64,000 bases of DNA from Planctomycetota bacterium (GCA_023417655.1 JAEZFD010000072.1:70552-134551); one strand, 5' to 3'; positions 1-9,411 are shown, counted from the stretch's first letter. Notes: generated from the letters alone by a model not told the origin. Made by a program: numbers and translations.

Positions 1-393
1 GGAGCGGATGACTATATGGTCAAGCCGTTCGCCCTGCCGGAACTGCTGGCCCGCCTGAAAGCGATTACCCGCCGGACCCAGAAGACCCCCTCGCAACATC
101 TGAGAGTCGGGCCAATTTCCCTCGACGTCTCGACCCGTCGCTTTTTCCGGGACGGGAAAGAAGTGGATCTGACTCCGACCGAGGCAGGTCTGCTTGAATT
201 TCTGATGCGCCATGCCGATCAGGTCGTCACCCGCCGCATGCTGTGCGAGCACCTGTGGGAATCCGACTGGGAAGGTGTGACAAATGTCATCGAAGTCCAT
301 ATCAACCGCTTGCGGGGAAAGATGGACCGCGACTTCGACAAGCATCTGATCCAGACCGTGCGTGGGCGTGGATATGTGCTGAGAGTCTCCTGA
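1..393 (+). CDS. Response regulator, OmpR/PhoB family (5' end outside window)
   Basis: The gene runs in from the left edge; the frame is open from base 1. The first residues, GADDYMVKPF, are the end of a receiver domain, with the conserved Lys-Pro of its beta5-alpha5 region. The rest is a winged-helix OmpR_C DNA-binding domain: the stretch with LTPTEAGLLEFLMRHADQVVTR is followed by VIEVHINRLRGKMD and the wing RGRGYVLR. It would be a DNA-binding transcription factor activated by phosphorylation on an Asp that lies outside the window. The sensor kinase gene starts 175 bp downstream on the same strand, so the two probably form one two-component system. The signal cannot be read from the sequence. 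Confidence 0.93.
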   Translation, partial: GADDYMVKPFALPELLARLKAITRRTQKTPSQHLRVGPISLDVSTRRFFRDGKEVDLTPTEAGLLEFLMRHADQVVTRRMLCEHLWESDWEGVTNVIEVHINRLRGKMDRDFDKHLIQTVRGRGYVLRVS

Positions 394-568
394 TTTCCTG
401 AACGATCCTGCTGACCGCGATTCGCTTCCGTCCTATTGAAGGAATCGGGAACAGGGGCGACCATACTCGGTGACCGAGCGCATTTCGGGTTGAGTATCCG
501 GGCGCCGGCTGAGCGTCGCAGCTGCGGGACGCAGTGGTCAGTTTTCATCAGGTGGCTTCAGGTGAGGC

Positions 569-2065
569 ATGAATCCCAACAGTCCAGTGAGGGTCGACGG
601 GCTGCATCAACAAGGTTCTGGCTGGAAAAAATTTCGGAACACGCTGCGTTTCCGACTCGCGCTGATGAATGCGCTCGTCGTCGTGCTGATCAGCCTGACA
701 ACGCTGGCATTGGTGCGACAGGGTGTGAAGTGGGCCCTCTATCAGGAACTCGATCAGCTGCTGAATGAGGATCTGCAGGAAGTCACGCTGGCTCTCCGCG
801 ATCATGATCCGAGCGAGTTCTATCTTCTGAAAGACGAACTCGGCCGGAAGGCTCAGGGACACCGACAGCATGGATGGTTTGTCGAACTGCTCGACTCCAA
901 GGGAAATCTGATCTGGGCGAGCGAGGGGGCTCCTTTGATTTCTCAGGAGGCCCAGCAAAACCCGAGCATGGGACCTTATACGCTTGATCAACTTCGAATT
1001 GCGAAAGCACCGGTTCCTCCGCAGGCGTATGGAATCACTCAGATTGTCGTGGGAGCGCGACTTACGATTTTCACGCGAGAGATGGAGCGGTTTGATCGAC
1101 TGGTCCTCTTCGCTGCTTTTCTCCTGATCGTGGCGGCCCCGCTTTGCGGTTATTGGCTCGCAGGCCGTGCGACTCGAACCATTGGGGAGATCATTCAAAC
1201 CGCTTCCCGTCTTCGTCCGACACATCTCAACGAGCGGCTCACTATTCGCGGAGTGGACGATGAGCTCGACCTGCTCGCGCAGACGATCAATGGTCTGCTG
1301 GATCGGATCGCAGCCTATCTGCTCAAACGTCGAGAGTTTCTTGCCAATGCGGCCCATGAGCTGAGAACACCGTTAGCCGCGATTCGCAGTTCGATTGAAG
1401 TGGCACTCGATGGTCGGGAGATGAGTCCAGAAGAGAGGACCTTGCTCGAGGATCTGATCGACCAGGCAAACTCGCTGGAAGTGCTGGTCAATCAGCTGCT
1501 TCTGATCACCGAGTCGGAAACGGGACAATGGGCTTATGATCCAGAACCGGTGGCCCTGCATGAAGTCGTCACCCGTGCGGTCGATATGTTTCAAGGTGTG
1601 GCGGAGTTCAAGGAAATCACTCTCCTCCTGGGGCAATGCCAGCCAGCTATTGTTTCCGGCAGCCGCCGCTATCTCAGGCAGGTCGTCAATAACCTGATTG
1701 ATAATGCAGTAAAGTATACGCCTGCAGGAGGGCAGATCGTTGTCTCCCTCTGGATTGACCCTGCGATTCCCGTCGTTCGATTGTCAGTCGCGGATACCGG
1801 CGTCGGGATTGCAGAAGATGACGTGTCGCGAATCTTCGAACGGTTCTTTCGGGCCGATCGCAGCCGCATGCGTGATCCGAAAGTTCCCGGCACAGGCCTG
1901 GGGCTGAGTATTTGCCAGGCCGTGGTTCTCGCTCATGAAGGGACCATTGAGTGCCACAGTGTACTCAAGGAAGGGACCACGTTTCTGGTCACGCTGCCGT
2001 TATTGCGGCCGGGCAACGATGCGGTTCAGGCAGAAGCTGACGCGGCGTTAAAACCACCCGTGTAA
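569..2065 (+). CDS. Membrane sensor histidine kinase
   Basis: This 498-residue kinase has a classic two-component sensor layout. A transmembrane segment lies at about 30-50 and a periplasmic loop of about 120 residues follows. A second transmembrane segment lies at about 172-195, then HAMP. The HisKA domain has the phospho-acceptor His263 in NAAHELRTP. The ATPase domain has an N box (NNLIDNAVKYTP, about 374), a G1 box (DTGVGI, about 409) and a G2 box (GTGLGLSI, about 441). The ATG at 569 is preceded by GTGAGG at a normal distance. The partner is very likely the response regulator just upstream. Convergent with the fliS-like gene, 77 bp away. The ligand is unknown; the periplasmic loop resembles no sensor fold that I recognise. 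Confidence 0.93.
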   Translation: MNPNSPVRVDGLHQQGSGWKKFRNTLRFRLALMNALVVVLISLTTLALVRQGVKWALYQELDQLLNEDLQEVTLALRDHDPSEFYLLKDELGRKAQGHRQHGWFVELLDSKGNLIWASEGAPLISQEAQQNPSMGPYTLDQLRIAKAPVPPQAYGITQIVVGARLTIFTREMERFDRLVLFAAFLLIVAAPLCGYWLAGRATRTIGEIIQTASRLRPTHLNERLTIRGVDDELDLLAQTINGLLDRIAAYLLKRREFLANAAHELRTPLAAIRSSIEVALDGREMSPEERTLLEDLIDQANSLEVLVNQLLLITESETGQWAYDPEPVALHEVVTRAVDMFQGVAEFKEITLLLGQCQPAIVSGSRRYLRQVVNNLIDNAVKYTPAGGQIVVSLWIDPAIPVVRLSVADTGVGIAEDDVSRIFERFFRADRSRMRDPKVPGTGLGLSICQAVVLAHEGTIECHSVLKEGTTFLVTLPLLRPGNDAVQAEADAALKPPV

Positions 2066-2142
2066 AGGGTTGGACATTTGCACGACTGACTCCACGGAAA
2101 CAACTCGAAGCACGCGCTTGAATCAGTTGCGAAGCGAAGGGG

Positions 2143-2562
2143 TCAGGCGTGCAGCAATGTCTGACCGTTCTGCAGGGAGAGCGGAGGAATGTCGCCACTC
2201 GCTTCGAGCAGAATTCCTTCCTGGCGAATCGCCTCAAAGCCTTCACACAGAGTCGCCAGAACTTTTCTGGCTCCGGTCCATTTTTCGAGATTCGGCTCGG
2301 CAATCTGACCCATGCAGAAGACGCAGAGGTCGCGGACGGTGCCTGCCACTTCGGAACGCTCGGCATCGGCTCCGTCGACCAATAGCAGAAGATGTTCGAC
2401 GGCCTTGAGCTGAATGGGGGCGTACAGGCTCTGGTCATCCTGACGCAGGGCATCAATGCCGGCATCGAGCTGGGCCAGAGTGGACTGATAAAGCGCCAGC
2501 AGCATTTCAATTCGAGTCCACGCGACCTGAGCACTTCGACGGTAAGCGTGATGAGCTTGCAT
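2143..2562 (-). CDS. fliS: FliS-like flagellin export chaperone
   Basis: Probably the cytoplasmic chaperone that binds the C-terminus of flagellin and delivers it to the flagellar type III export gate. The protein from ATG 2562 has 139 residues, close to the usual FliS length. It opens with a helix pattern typical of the family (AYRRSAQVAWTRIEMLLALY, compare the YQ...S..K.I.MLYDGA pattern). The middle is helical, and the C-terminal part diverges. Position supports the call: last gene of the flgM-like, fliC, fliD, fliS order, 110-190 bp behind fliD depending on the start used. The frame is open to an upstream ATG at 2643, which would add 27 residues; I prefer 2562 because the family motif begins there. 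No clear Shine-Dalgarno decides it. Confidence 0.68.
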   Translation of the reverse strand: MQAHHAYRRSAQVAWTRIEMLLALYQSTLAQLDAGIDALRQDDQSLYAPIQLKAVEHLLLLVDGADAERSEVAGTVRDLCVFCMGQIAEPNLEKWTGARKVLATLCEGFEAIRQEGILLEASGDIPPLSLQNGQTLLHA

Positions 2563-2752
2563 GAAGGAACCAGCAGTGAGAATGAGTTGGCCGACGACTG
2601 ACCAGTAAGGTCTGCCCTTGCTGATTGCTCTTATCGACGTCATGCAGGAGAAAGCTGAACTGCAGTCTGCTTTCCGATTGATCTCTTACTTGTGTGCGAG
2701 ATGGTTTTACCGGTGAGAACAGTTCGCCTTTTCGTACTCGATGATCGAGCGA

Positions 2753-4753
2753 TTACTTGGACGACATGCCTGCGACGCCGGCCAATTGAGAGCCCAGCAT
2801 ACTACTGGTGGACTGGAGTTGCTGGAGCGCCCGTTCCATAGCCTGAAAACGGGACGTCAGCATCTCTTTCTGTGTATCAAACATCTTCTGCTGACGGTCG
2901 ATCTGTCCCTGAATACTGTCGAGCTGGCTGGAGAACCTCGCATCGAGCGAAGCGAGGATTCCTTTCTCACCATCAAGCAATTGATCAATCAGGGAGTTCA
3001 TCTTTGAGGTAATTCCGCGTGAGATGGTCAGGGACCCTTCACTCCCGCTGACAACCTGACTGGGACCAAGATTGACTCGAACCTGCAGTCCGTCGGTGAT
3101 GGCATTTCCGGCGACACCGGTCAGAACCCGACCGCTCCCTTTCGCGACTTCCACTTTCCCATTAATGATGAACTCACCGGCGACGTCGACTCCGACATCG
3201 CTTTCGCCCCCTTGAAATCCGAGCGCCGAAACAGCTGAACTGGCAAACAGTGTGATGCGAGATGTCGCTCCATAGCTGTCGGACGTCACGACCATGCGGT
3301 CAGAACTGTCGAGCCCGATGGAAAGCGAACGCCCTGTAAAAGCGGAATGACTATTAATTGCTGACTGCACGTTGACAGCGAGCTGTTCCCGGGTGAACGT
3401 TCCCTCGGATAGTGTGATCGTTGCCTCGACGCCATCAAGATTGACTTTCAGGCTGTTGTTGGAGCTGTCAATCACGGTCGAAGCGGGGAGTCCGTTTGAT
3501 GCGGTTAAGGTCGCCCGTTCAGGTGCCTTCGTCACATTGACTTCGATGGGGGAACTGGTTGCCTGTGTCTTTCCTGTCGCGAAAACGAAGCTGATTGCAC
3601 CGGTACTCGTCCGTCCGTCGACTGCGAAGAGACGCTTGAGGTCCCCAGAATTGACGCCAGTGACATTGCCGTCGATCAGGTTTCGCAGTTGGGTTTCGTT
3701 GACGGTCAAGCGACCCGTGTCAGAGGTCGAAATTCCCAGAGCACTCAATCGGTTCGCTTTGGCAGGGCCGCCGGGGATAATCGATTGAATGACCGTTTGC
3801 AGCTGAGAGCGAATGCTGATTGCGGAATATTCACCCTGCAGAACTCCGCCGACATTGCTCTCGGCATCGTATTTGGTGACCTGATCGACGAAGTCCAGGA
3901 AAGAGTTGTAGGCAGTGACGAAGTCTTTGACTGCGGTCACTCCCTTTTCGGAATCGTTTGTCACGGTGACCGCGATTGTCTTGGCGGGGTCGGCCGACTG
4001 CAAATTTAATGTGACTCCACCAATAAGACTGCTGATCGTATTCGTGGAGCTTGTGACGGAAATGGCTCCTGATCCACTTCCCAGCGTGACATGTGCATCC
4101 GCGGCCGCTTCAATCGGATTGTCGAAATCGAACACCGGTTTTGCCGCACTGCCAGTGGAGTCGGCCAGATTGTTTGTAACGGTGATCTGATTTTCGGCCC
4201 CGGTTCTCGCCGACGTCAGCATGAGACGATAGGACGACGGTCCGTCCTGAACGACACTGGCGTTGACGCCAACATTCGCATAGTTGATCGCGTCAGCGAG
4301 TCCGGAAAGCGTATTGTTCGAAGAATCAACAACAATGTCAGCCTGCTGCTGGGAACCGACCCTGATGCTGAACGTCCCTTCGGTCAATGCCGAATCCGGG
4401 TTCGAGACCGATTGAGAGGCCACCGTGTGGGCGGTCGCGAGAGACTGAACCCGGATCTGATAGGTTCCGACGTTCGCCCTGGAGCTCGCGGTGGCGACGA
4501 GTGAATCTGGATTGGAAACATTCACCACTCGAGCGTCGAAGGGGTTGTTCACACTCGCCGACAGGGAAGTCGCGGTAGTTCTCAGTGTCAGCAGCTGAGT
4601 CTGCATCGACTTGAACGCCGTCTTCTTATTCTCGGCGTCGGTCTTGCGGAGTGTAATCAGGTCGAGCTGATCCTTTTGGATCTTCATCAGACCTTCGATA
4701 ATGACGTCCGTGTCGATACCGGAGACCAGTCCACCGATGTTCACATTGGCCAT
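2753..4753 (-). CDS. fliD: Flagellar filament cap protein FliD (hook-associated protein 2)
   Basis: FliD caps the growing flagellar filament and folds exported flagellin into place outside the cell. The N-terminus (NIGGLVSGIDTDVIIEGLM) is the standard FliD_N signature. The long middle is Ser/Thr/Ala-rich beta-type sequence, as in other FliD proteins. The last 100 residues form a helical FliD_C coiled coil with the family pattern SRFQAMERALQQLQSTSSML. The length of 666 residues is somewhat above that of enterobacterial FliD (about 470), so the central exposed domains are enlarged. It follows fliC with a strong terminator in between, so it may have its own promoter or rely on readthrough. I could not identify a promoter confidently. 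Confidence 0.95.
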   Translation of the reverse strand: MANVNIGGLVSGIDTDVIIEGLMKIQKDQLDLITLRKTDAENKKTAFKSMQTQLLTLRTTATSLSASVNNPFDARVVNVSNPDSLVATASSRANVGTYQIRVQSLATAHTVASQSVSNPDSALTEGTFSIRVGSQQQADIVVDSSNNTLSGLADAINYANVGVNASVVQDGPSSYRLMLTSARTGAENQITVTNNLADSTGSAAKPVFDFDNPIEAAADAHVTLGSGSGAISVTSSTNTISSLIGGVTLNLQSADPAKTIAVTVTNDSEKGVTAVKDFVTAYNSFLDFVDQVTKYDAESNVGGVLQGEYSAISIRSQLQTVIQSIIPGGPAKANRLSALGISTSDTGRLTVNETQLRNLIDGNVTGVNSGDLKRLFAVDGRTSTGAISFVFATGKTQATSSPIEVNVTKAPERATLTASNGLPASTVIDSSNNSLKVNLDGVEATITLSEGTFTREQLAVNVQSAINSHSAFTGRSLSIGLDSSDRMVVTSDSYGATSRITLFASSAVSALGFQGGESDVGVDVAGEFIINGKVEVAKGSGRVLTGVAGNAITDGLQVRVNLGPSQVVSGSEGSLTISRGITSKMNSLIDQLLDGEKGILASLDARFSSQLDSIQGQIDRQQKMFDTQKEMLTSRFQAMERALQQLQSTSSMLGSQLAGVAGMSSK

Positions 4754-4805
4754 TACTGAATTCCGTTGACGTCAGAACCACTTGAGAAACTGCGGTCGAG
4801 CCTGA

Positions 4806-4823
4806 TTGCCCGATCCCGGGCAA
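4806..4823. repeat. Short inverted repeat upstream of fliD
   Basis: TTGCCCG and CGGGCAA flank a 4-base loop, 53-70 bp before the fliD start and on the fliD side of the fliC terminator. It could be an operator or a leader hairpin; nothing else in the sequence decides this. Confidence 0.3.
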
Positions 4824-4925
4824 CTGGCAAAATGACATTTCTGTCCCCGCTTGGGGCGATCGCAGTCGAAGCTGCGCGGCGGGGGGACCAGTGAAATCAA
4901 TCTGCTTTAAAATCGACCAGTGCAT

Positions 4926-4968
4926 AAAAAATGCCCGCTGAAGAATTCGCAGGAATCCTTCAACGGGC
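4926..4968 (-). terminator. Rho-independent terminator of fliC
   Basis: Read on the minus strand, a 16-base stem (GCCCGTTGAAGGATTC paired with GAATTCTTCAGCGGGC, with G-U pairs) around a 4-base loop is followed by ATTTTTT. It starts 26 bp after the fliC stop and would keep fliC transcripts far more abundant than fliD. Confidence 0.85.
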
Positions 4969-4994
4969 AGAATTTGCCGCACTCTATCCGTTAA

Positions 4995-6407
4995 TTACCG
5001 AAGCAGCGACAGAATCTGCTGTGGAATCTGGTTGGCGTTCGACAGGATCGAGGTTCCGGCCTGAACGAGAACCTGGTTCTTCGTGTAGGCAGCGATTTCC
5101 GATGCGAAGTCGGTATCGCGGATCACGGACTCAGCGTTGGTGGTGTTTTCCAGAGTCGTCCGCAGGTTGTTGGCGGTCGAGGTCAGCGTGTTCTGCTGGA
5201 AGGCCCCGAGTTCGCCGCGGAGATTGGTGACGTCGCTGATGGCCTGATCAATGACTCCGATGGCGTCCTGAGCCTTCGAAGCAGAGGTCACGTCGATTGA
5301 AGCGAGGTTGCCGAACTGGTTGCCGGTCACACCGAGCCCCAGAGAAGCAGCATCAACCTTGCCGATGGTGACGCGAGCGGTCTGGTTCTGGTTTGGTCCG
5401 ATCTGGAAGGTCAGTGACTCATTCGAAACGGTCAGGGAGCCTTGGGCACCGGTCACGGATTGGGTTGGGTTAGCACCGCTGGTGGCGAGCTGGATCACGA
5501 TTCCCTTAGCAGCACCTGAGTTGGCTGTCAGGATGTTTCCCTTGCCGGTGAAGGCGTCACCACCGATGGTTCCGGCGATATCGACGCCAGCGTCGGTGAT
5601 CAGAGTCGTTCCGATTCCGGATGAGGTCGTACCAGCAGCGACATCAGAAATGACGTTGATTTCTGCGTCGAGACCGAAGTTCTGGGAGTACAACCGCAGA
5701 GCACCGGAAGCTGTGTCAGCGGTCACGCCAGTCTGTGAAGTGAACTCGTTGATGCGGTTCACGACGGCGGCCTGTGACATCCCGGAGTTCAGGCTGACCA
5801 CAACCCCGTTGATGGTCAGGTTTTCGTCGGCGGCCAGGTTTGCTGACTGAGAAGCTCCGGCAGTGGCAACAGCACGCTCGGCAGCTGTGGTCACGACAAC
5901 AGCATATGAACCAGAGGTCGTGTCGGAAGTTCCCTTCAGGTAGGTCACGTTGCCGCTGGAGGCAGTTCCCTTGATGCCGGCGCTGCCGTCGAGCAGTTTC
6001 TTGGTGCCGAACTGGGTATTGCTGGCGATACGGTTAATGGTATCGAGAGCGTTGTCGATTTCAGCCTGGTTTGCAGCAAGAGCGTCTGAATCGTTCACAC
6101 CAGCGTTGGCGGAATCCAGAGCGAGGCTGCGGACCTTCACGAGCAGATCGTTGATTTCGCTCAGAGCGCCTTCGGCGGTCTGGACCAGCGAGACTGCCTT
6201 GTTGGAGTTGTCGATTGCCTGCTTCAGACCAGCGATCTGTGCACGCTGCTTTTCCGAGATGACGAGAGCGGCAGGGCCGTCTGCACCGCGGTTGATTTTC
6301 AGACCGGATGACAGACGCTCGACCGAGGTGGCGAGAGCGTTCGAAGCCTTCCCCAGGTTGTTCTGGGCATTCAGCGAAGTGACGTTGTTGGCAATAGTGA
6401 GAGCCAT
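4995..6407 (-). CDS. fliC: Flagellin
   Basis: Structural subunit of the flagellar filament. It has 470 residues with both conserved coiled-coil ends. The D0/D1 N-terminus includes LSSGLKINRGADGPAALVIS and ends near LVKVRSLALDSAN. The C-terminus begins near NLRTTLENTTNAESVIRDTD and ends with NQIPQQILSLLR. The variable middle (about 150-370) is Ala/Ser/Thr/Gly-rich and includes a flagellin-IN-like repeat around LNSGMSQAAVVNRINEF. An AAAGGT sequence lies a few bases before ATG 6407. The gene is followed by a strong terminator and preceded by the flgM-like gene. I tried to fit sigma-28 and sigma-54 promoters upstream and neither fitted. Confidence 0.97.
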   Translation of the reverse strand: MALTIANNVTSLNAQNNLGKASNALATSVERLSSGLKINRGADGPAALVISEKQRAQIAGLKQAIDNSNKAVSLVQTAEGALSEINDLLVKVRSLALDSANAGVNDSDALAANQAEIDNALDTINRIASNTQFGTKKLLDGSAGIKGTASSGNVTYLKGTSDTTSGSYAVVVTTAAERAVATAGASQSANLAADENLTINGVVVSLNSGMSQAAVVNRINEFTSQTGVTADTASGALRLYSQNFGLDAEINVISDVAAGTTSSGIGTTLITDAGVDIAGTIGGDAFTGKGNILTANSGAAKGIVIQLATSGANPTQSVTGAQGSLTVSNESLTFQIGPNQNQTARVTIGKVDAASLGLGVTGNQFGNLASIDVTSASKAQDAIGVIDQAISDVTNLRGELGAFQQNTLTSTANNLRTTLENTTNAESVIRDTDFASEIAAYTKNQVLVQAGTSILSNANQIPQQILSLLR

Positions 6408-6504
6408 GGATCAAACCTTTGGTCGTGAAGTGAGGTTGTGTCCGTTTGCTCGTGATGCGCCGCCACCATGCAGCTTGCTGTCCTTTCCCTGGGATCTCAT
6501 CCCG

Positions 6505-6822
6505 TCAATCTGCGGACCGTGGTCGAAAATATTCGTGACGTAATGTTGTCGCAGCCAGTTGTTCTGCCGTTCCCCGGGTATCAAAAAATCCTTGTGCCAC
6601 CTTTTCCCTGGCTGCGTCAATGACGTCAGCACGGACACGCGGGATGTCTGACAGCTGGTCCAGAAAAGGAGTCAGAGCTGACGCGTATTCCGTTTTCGAG
6701 TTGGATCCGGTCGTGCGAGTGGTTTGAGTCAGTTCTGAGCGATCGCCGGCCTGTTCAGCAGCGGGACGAGAAGTCCCGCGGGGCAGGTAGAGGGAGTCAG
6801 CTTCAAAACGACGCACTTGCAT
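6505..6822 (-). CDS. flgM: FlgM-like anti-sigma-28 factor
   Basis: FlgM holds the flagellar sigma factor (FliA, sigma-28) inactive until the hook is finished, then is exported. This 105-residue protein has a low-complexity, Ser/Thr-rich and probably disordered N-terminal half. A C-terminal segment (about 60-95, including VRADVIDAAREKVAQGFFDT then a short helix) resembles the FlgM sigma-binding region, in which a Val/Ile-Arg..I..A...G.Y pattern recurs. Position fits: 97 bp before flagellin, in the same direction, and divergent from the TPR operon. The similarity is a motif-level impression, so the name is tentative. The last residues (EYFRPRSAD) do not look like a FlgM end. Confidence 0.55.
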   Translation of the reverse strand: MQVRRFEADSLYLPRGTSRPAAEQAGDRSELTQTTRTTGSNSKTEYASALTPFLDQLSDIPRVRADVIDAAREKVAQGFFDTRGTAEQLAATTLRHEYFRPRSAD

Positions 6823-6984
6823 TGCAGTTCAACTCATTTCTGATTCGGGTTAACACGTTATCGAAGCGTTTTTCGGCGACTTGCATGCTTTCTCTCAATT
6901 TCGCGCAAAACCTCTGCCGATGCTTTGTGTGTCTGGGGAAAGTTTACCGGTTATGCCGAATTGGCCGAGAAAGTCAGCTCAAGA

Positions 6985-9411
6985 ATGAGTGGCGCGGGGA
7001 AAGAACCTGAAGGGGCAGAGCAGAGTCGTTCTGCATCGAGCTCACTGCGCCTGTTACTCATGGGACTCGTCGGGACCATCTGTCTCGCTGGCGGTGCTAC
7101 TGGAGCATTTCTCGCGCTGCGTGCGATCGAATCGAACTCGATCGGACCAGCAACAAGCAGCATCGGCGATCGTCCTCGAAAAGAAGTGGAACCTCCGCAT
7201 CAGCTGCCTGAGCAGAAATCAGCCCCGGTTGTCGGGCTCGAGACTCTCGATACGGCAGCTTCTGCCGATCCGGCGCAGGTCGCGGAGCAGATTCGAACAC
7301 GCATTGCAGAAGAAGCGGCTGCGCCGGTTGTCGCGGAATCACCCTCCGCAGTGCCGTCTGCGGCAGCTCCTCCTGTTCCAGCCGCCGAGTCAGTTGACGT
7401 TTCAAAGGATGTAACAAAGGAAGCATCAAAGCCTGTCCCGGTGGAGCGTTCGACTTCGCTCAAAGCCGAAACACTTGCATTGGGCGACCTGCAGTTCGAA
7501 GCCGGGAACTATCGCGGAGCCCGCGAACGCTATCTGTCGCTGTTGACGCAGACCCGGAGCGCGATTGATGTCACGTTATTATTGAAACTTGCCCTGTGCG
7601 AAGAATCACTGGGCAATCTCACTGCGGCCCAGAATGGATACCGCGAAATTCTCGAACTCTCCTCCGAACCAGCGGTTCGGAATGCTGCCATTCAGGGACA
7701 GGCGCGACTGTGGTCCGCAAGTGGTCGCACAGAACTCGCGACCACTGCTTTGACCCGTATTCTCCTGGAAGGACTCGGACGCTCAGGTGACGGCGGGTTC
7801 TCCCACCACCTCTCAGCGATCTTTTCGAAAAGAGTTCCAACTGACCAGATGAGTGTGCGGAATTCGCTGAAAGTCTTTCGCGACGAGAATCTGCTTTCTC
7901 CTGAACTTATTGTGAATCCGGCGTACATCGTTCGCTTTGCGACCCAGGCCGTTGAGCAGCCTCGATCGGCTGCACTGCCGTTGCGGACAGAAGTTCTCAT
8001 CGAGGGAGAGCAGGAGACGGCTCCCGAGCGATTCCTCGTCTCCCTGGAGATGCATCGGACCTCATCGCTCGAAATTCTGACTCGGCTGGTGCAGAACCTC
8101 GGTTGGCGGGCTCATGTTGATCCTGAAGCTCATGCCGCGCTCGCCGCGCATACTCTGGAACCTGATTGCCAGAAAGTGCCATTAGGCGTTGTCCTCGACT
8201 GTCTGCTGGAACCGGTCAACCTGATCTGGGAAAAGCGAGAAAAGACGATCTACATCACCTCAGCCGCGACTGCAGAACCGAAGGCTTTGGAGACAAGCCA
8301 CTTTGAGGCCGCGCTTCGCATGCTGCAGTTCGCTGATCAGCAGTCATCCAATCATCCGGATGCAGTGGCGTCACGGATGGAACTGGCCCGACTGACGGCA
8401 ATGCGATCTTCTCGCCCCGCTGCGATTCGCCTGCTTGAGGAGGTCATTGCACAGCGGTCACGCTCCAATTATCTGCCTGTGGCCTGGTTCAACCTGGGCA
8501 AGCTTCTCATGTTGGAAAGCCGCCCTGATGATGCTGTGATTGCGTTCTATCGTGCGGCCGACATGCTGAGTGGCGAGTCACTGGAAGTCGCCAGCTATCT
8601 CTATGTTGGACGGATCCTGCTGGAGAAAGATGACCCACGCAGCGCGATTACGCCGCTGACGCGCGCTCTGTCGTTGTCTCTGGGGTCTTCCTATGAAGGA
8701 ATCGCCACGCTGCAGCTCTCGTCTGCTTATCTCATGCTGAATCACTTTCAGCGATCGAACAATGTCCTGATGGAACATCTCCCCGCTTTGAAGTCACCTG
8801 AGATGCAGGACCCAGGGGCGTTCCTGTCGGCACTGATTCATTACCGCTGGGCACAGGATGAACATGACCGGTTTCGCACCGGGACCAATCTCATTGCTGC
8901 GATGACGAATCTGAAGGTGAAAGATTGCTTCGGCGGACAATGGACCTGGCTGGCCGGAAGTGCGGCCCGTGATGTCGGAATGTCACAGGATGCGCTGCGT
9001 TTCTTTCAGCAGAGCCTCGAGACTTATTCGTTCCCTCTGCAGAACCGAATGAGGTCGATCATGATCGATGTCGCCCCGGAACTTCTGTCGCGACTTCCAA
9101 GCGGCCGACGTGCCGTCGCGAATCAGCAGGCTCCGGAATCATTCCAGATTGAATCCATGATCGCGGAACTGCAGGGAGTGTATCTGCAGGGACAATATGA
9201 CGAAGCCAAGCGTCTCGCTCGTGAACTGCTCCGTCGCCCATCGATTACTGATTCCCAGCGCCGCCAGACCCTGAAGGTGATGGGACGGGTGCTGCAGGCT
9301 CAAGGTCATTACGACGAATCGATCCAATGTTTTACCGGAACGATCCCCAAAGAAGTTCCGCCTCTGCCTGGTCCCAGCGCGGCGCTGGAAGTGGAGGAGC
9401 CTGTCCAGTGA
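6985..9411 (+). CDS. Membrane-anchored TPR protein with an internal STN-like segment
   Basis: An 808-residue protein that I cannot assign to a named family. It has a cytoplasmic N-tail, one transmembrane segment (about 25-47), then a Pro/Ala/Glu/Val-rich linker to about 160. A first TPR block (about 165-260, LGDLQFEAGNYRGARERYLSLL) follows. At about 355-435 there is a segment resembling the STN/secretin N-terminal fold: LEMHRTSSLEILTRLVQNLGW, then VPLGVVLDCLLEP, then IYIT. A long series of TPR-like helices runs to the end. ATG 6985 is chosen because the transmembrane helix then sits near the N-terminus; ATG 6925 adds 20 residues. The gene ends in GTGA, overlapping the next start. Divergent from the flagellar cluster and probably linked to it or to another envelope machine. 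Confidence 0.72.
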   Translation: MSGAGKEPEGAEQSRSASSSLRLLLMGLVGTICLAGGATGAFLALRAIESNSIGPATSSIGDRPRKEVEPPHQLPEQKSAPVVGLETLDTAASADPAQVAEQIRTRIAEEAAAPVVAESPSAVPSAAAPPVPAAESVDVSKDVTKEASKPVPVERSTSLKAETLALGDLQFEAGNYRGARERYLSLLTQTRSAIDVTLLLKLALCEESLGNLTAAQNGYREILELSSEPAVRNAAIQGQARLWSASGRTELATTALTRILLEGLGRSGDGGFSHHLSAIFSKRVPTDQMSVRNSLKVFRDENLLSPELIVNPAYIVRFATQAVEQPRSAALPLRTEVLIEGEQETAPERFLVSLEMHRTSSLEILTRLVQNLGWRAHVDPEAHAALAAHTLEPDCQKVPLGVVLDCLLEPVNLIWEKREKTIYITSAATAEPKALETSHFEAALRMLQFADQQSSNHPDAVASRMELARLTAMRSSRPAAIRLLEEVIAQRSRSNYLPVAWFNLGKLLMLESRPDDAVIAFYRAADMLSGESLEVASYLYVGRILLEKDDPRSAITPLTRALSLSLGSSYEGIATLQLSSAYLMLNHFQRSNNVLMEHLPALKSPEMQDPGAFLSALIHYRWAQDEHDRFRTGTNLIAAMTNLKVKDCFGGQWTWLAGSAARDVGMSQDALRFFQQSLETYSFPLQNRMRSIMIDVAPELLSRLPSGRRAVANQQAPESFQIESMIAELQGVYLQGQYDEAKRLARELLRRPSITDSQRRQTLKVMGRVLQAQGHYDESIQCFTGTIPKEVPPLPGPSAALEVEEPVQ

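Noticed and set aside
2753..6407. Numerous plus-strand frames across fliD and fliC
   Set aside because: All lie opposite well-supported flagellar genes and have no protein family features.
6820..6985. Possible sigma-28 promoters in the flgM/TPR intergenic region (GAAAGTTT...GCCGAATT)
   Set aside because: The spacer is 9 bases instead of about 11 and the -10 match is poor; a minus-strand candidate fails on spacing too.
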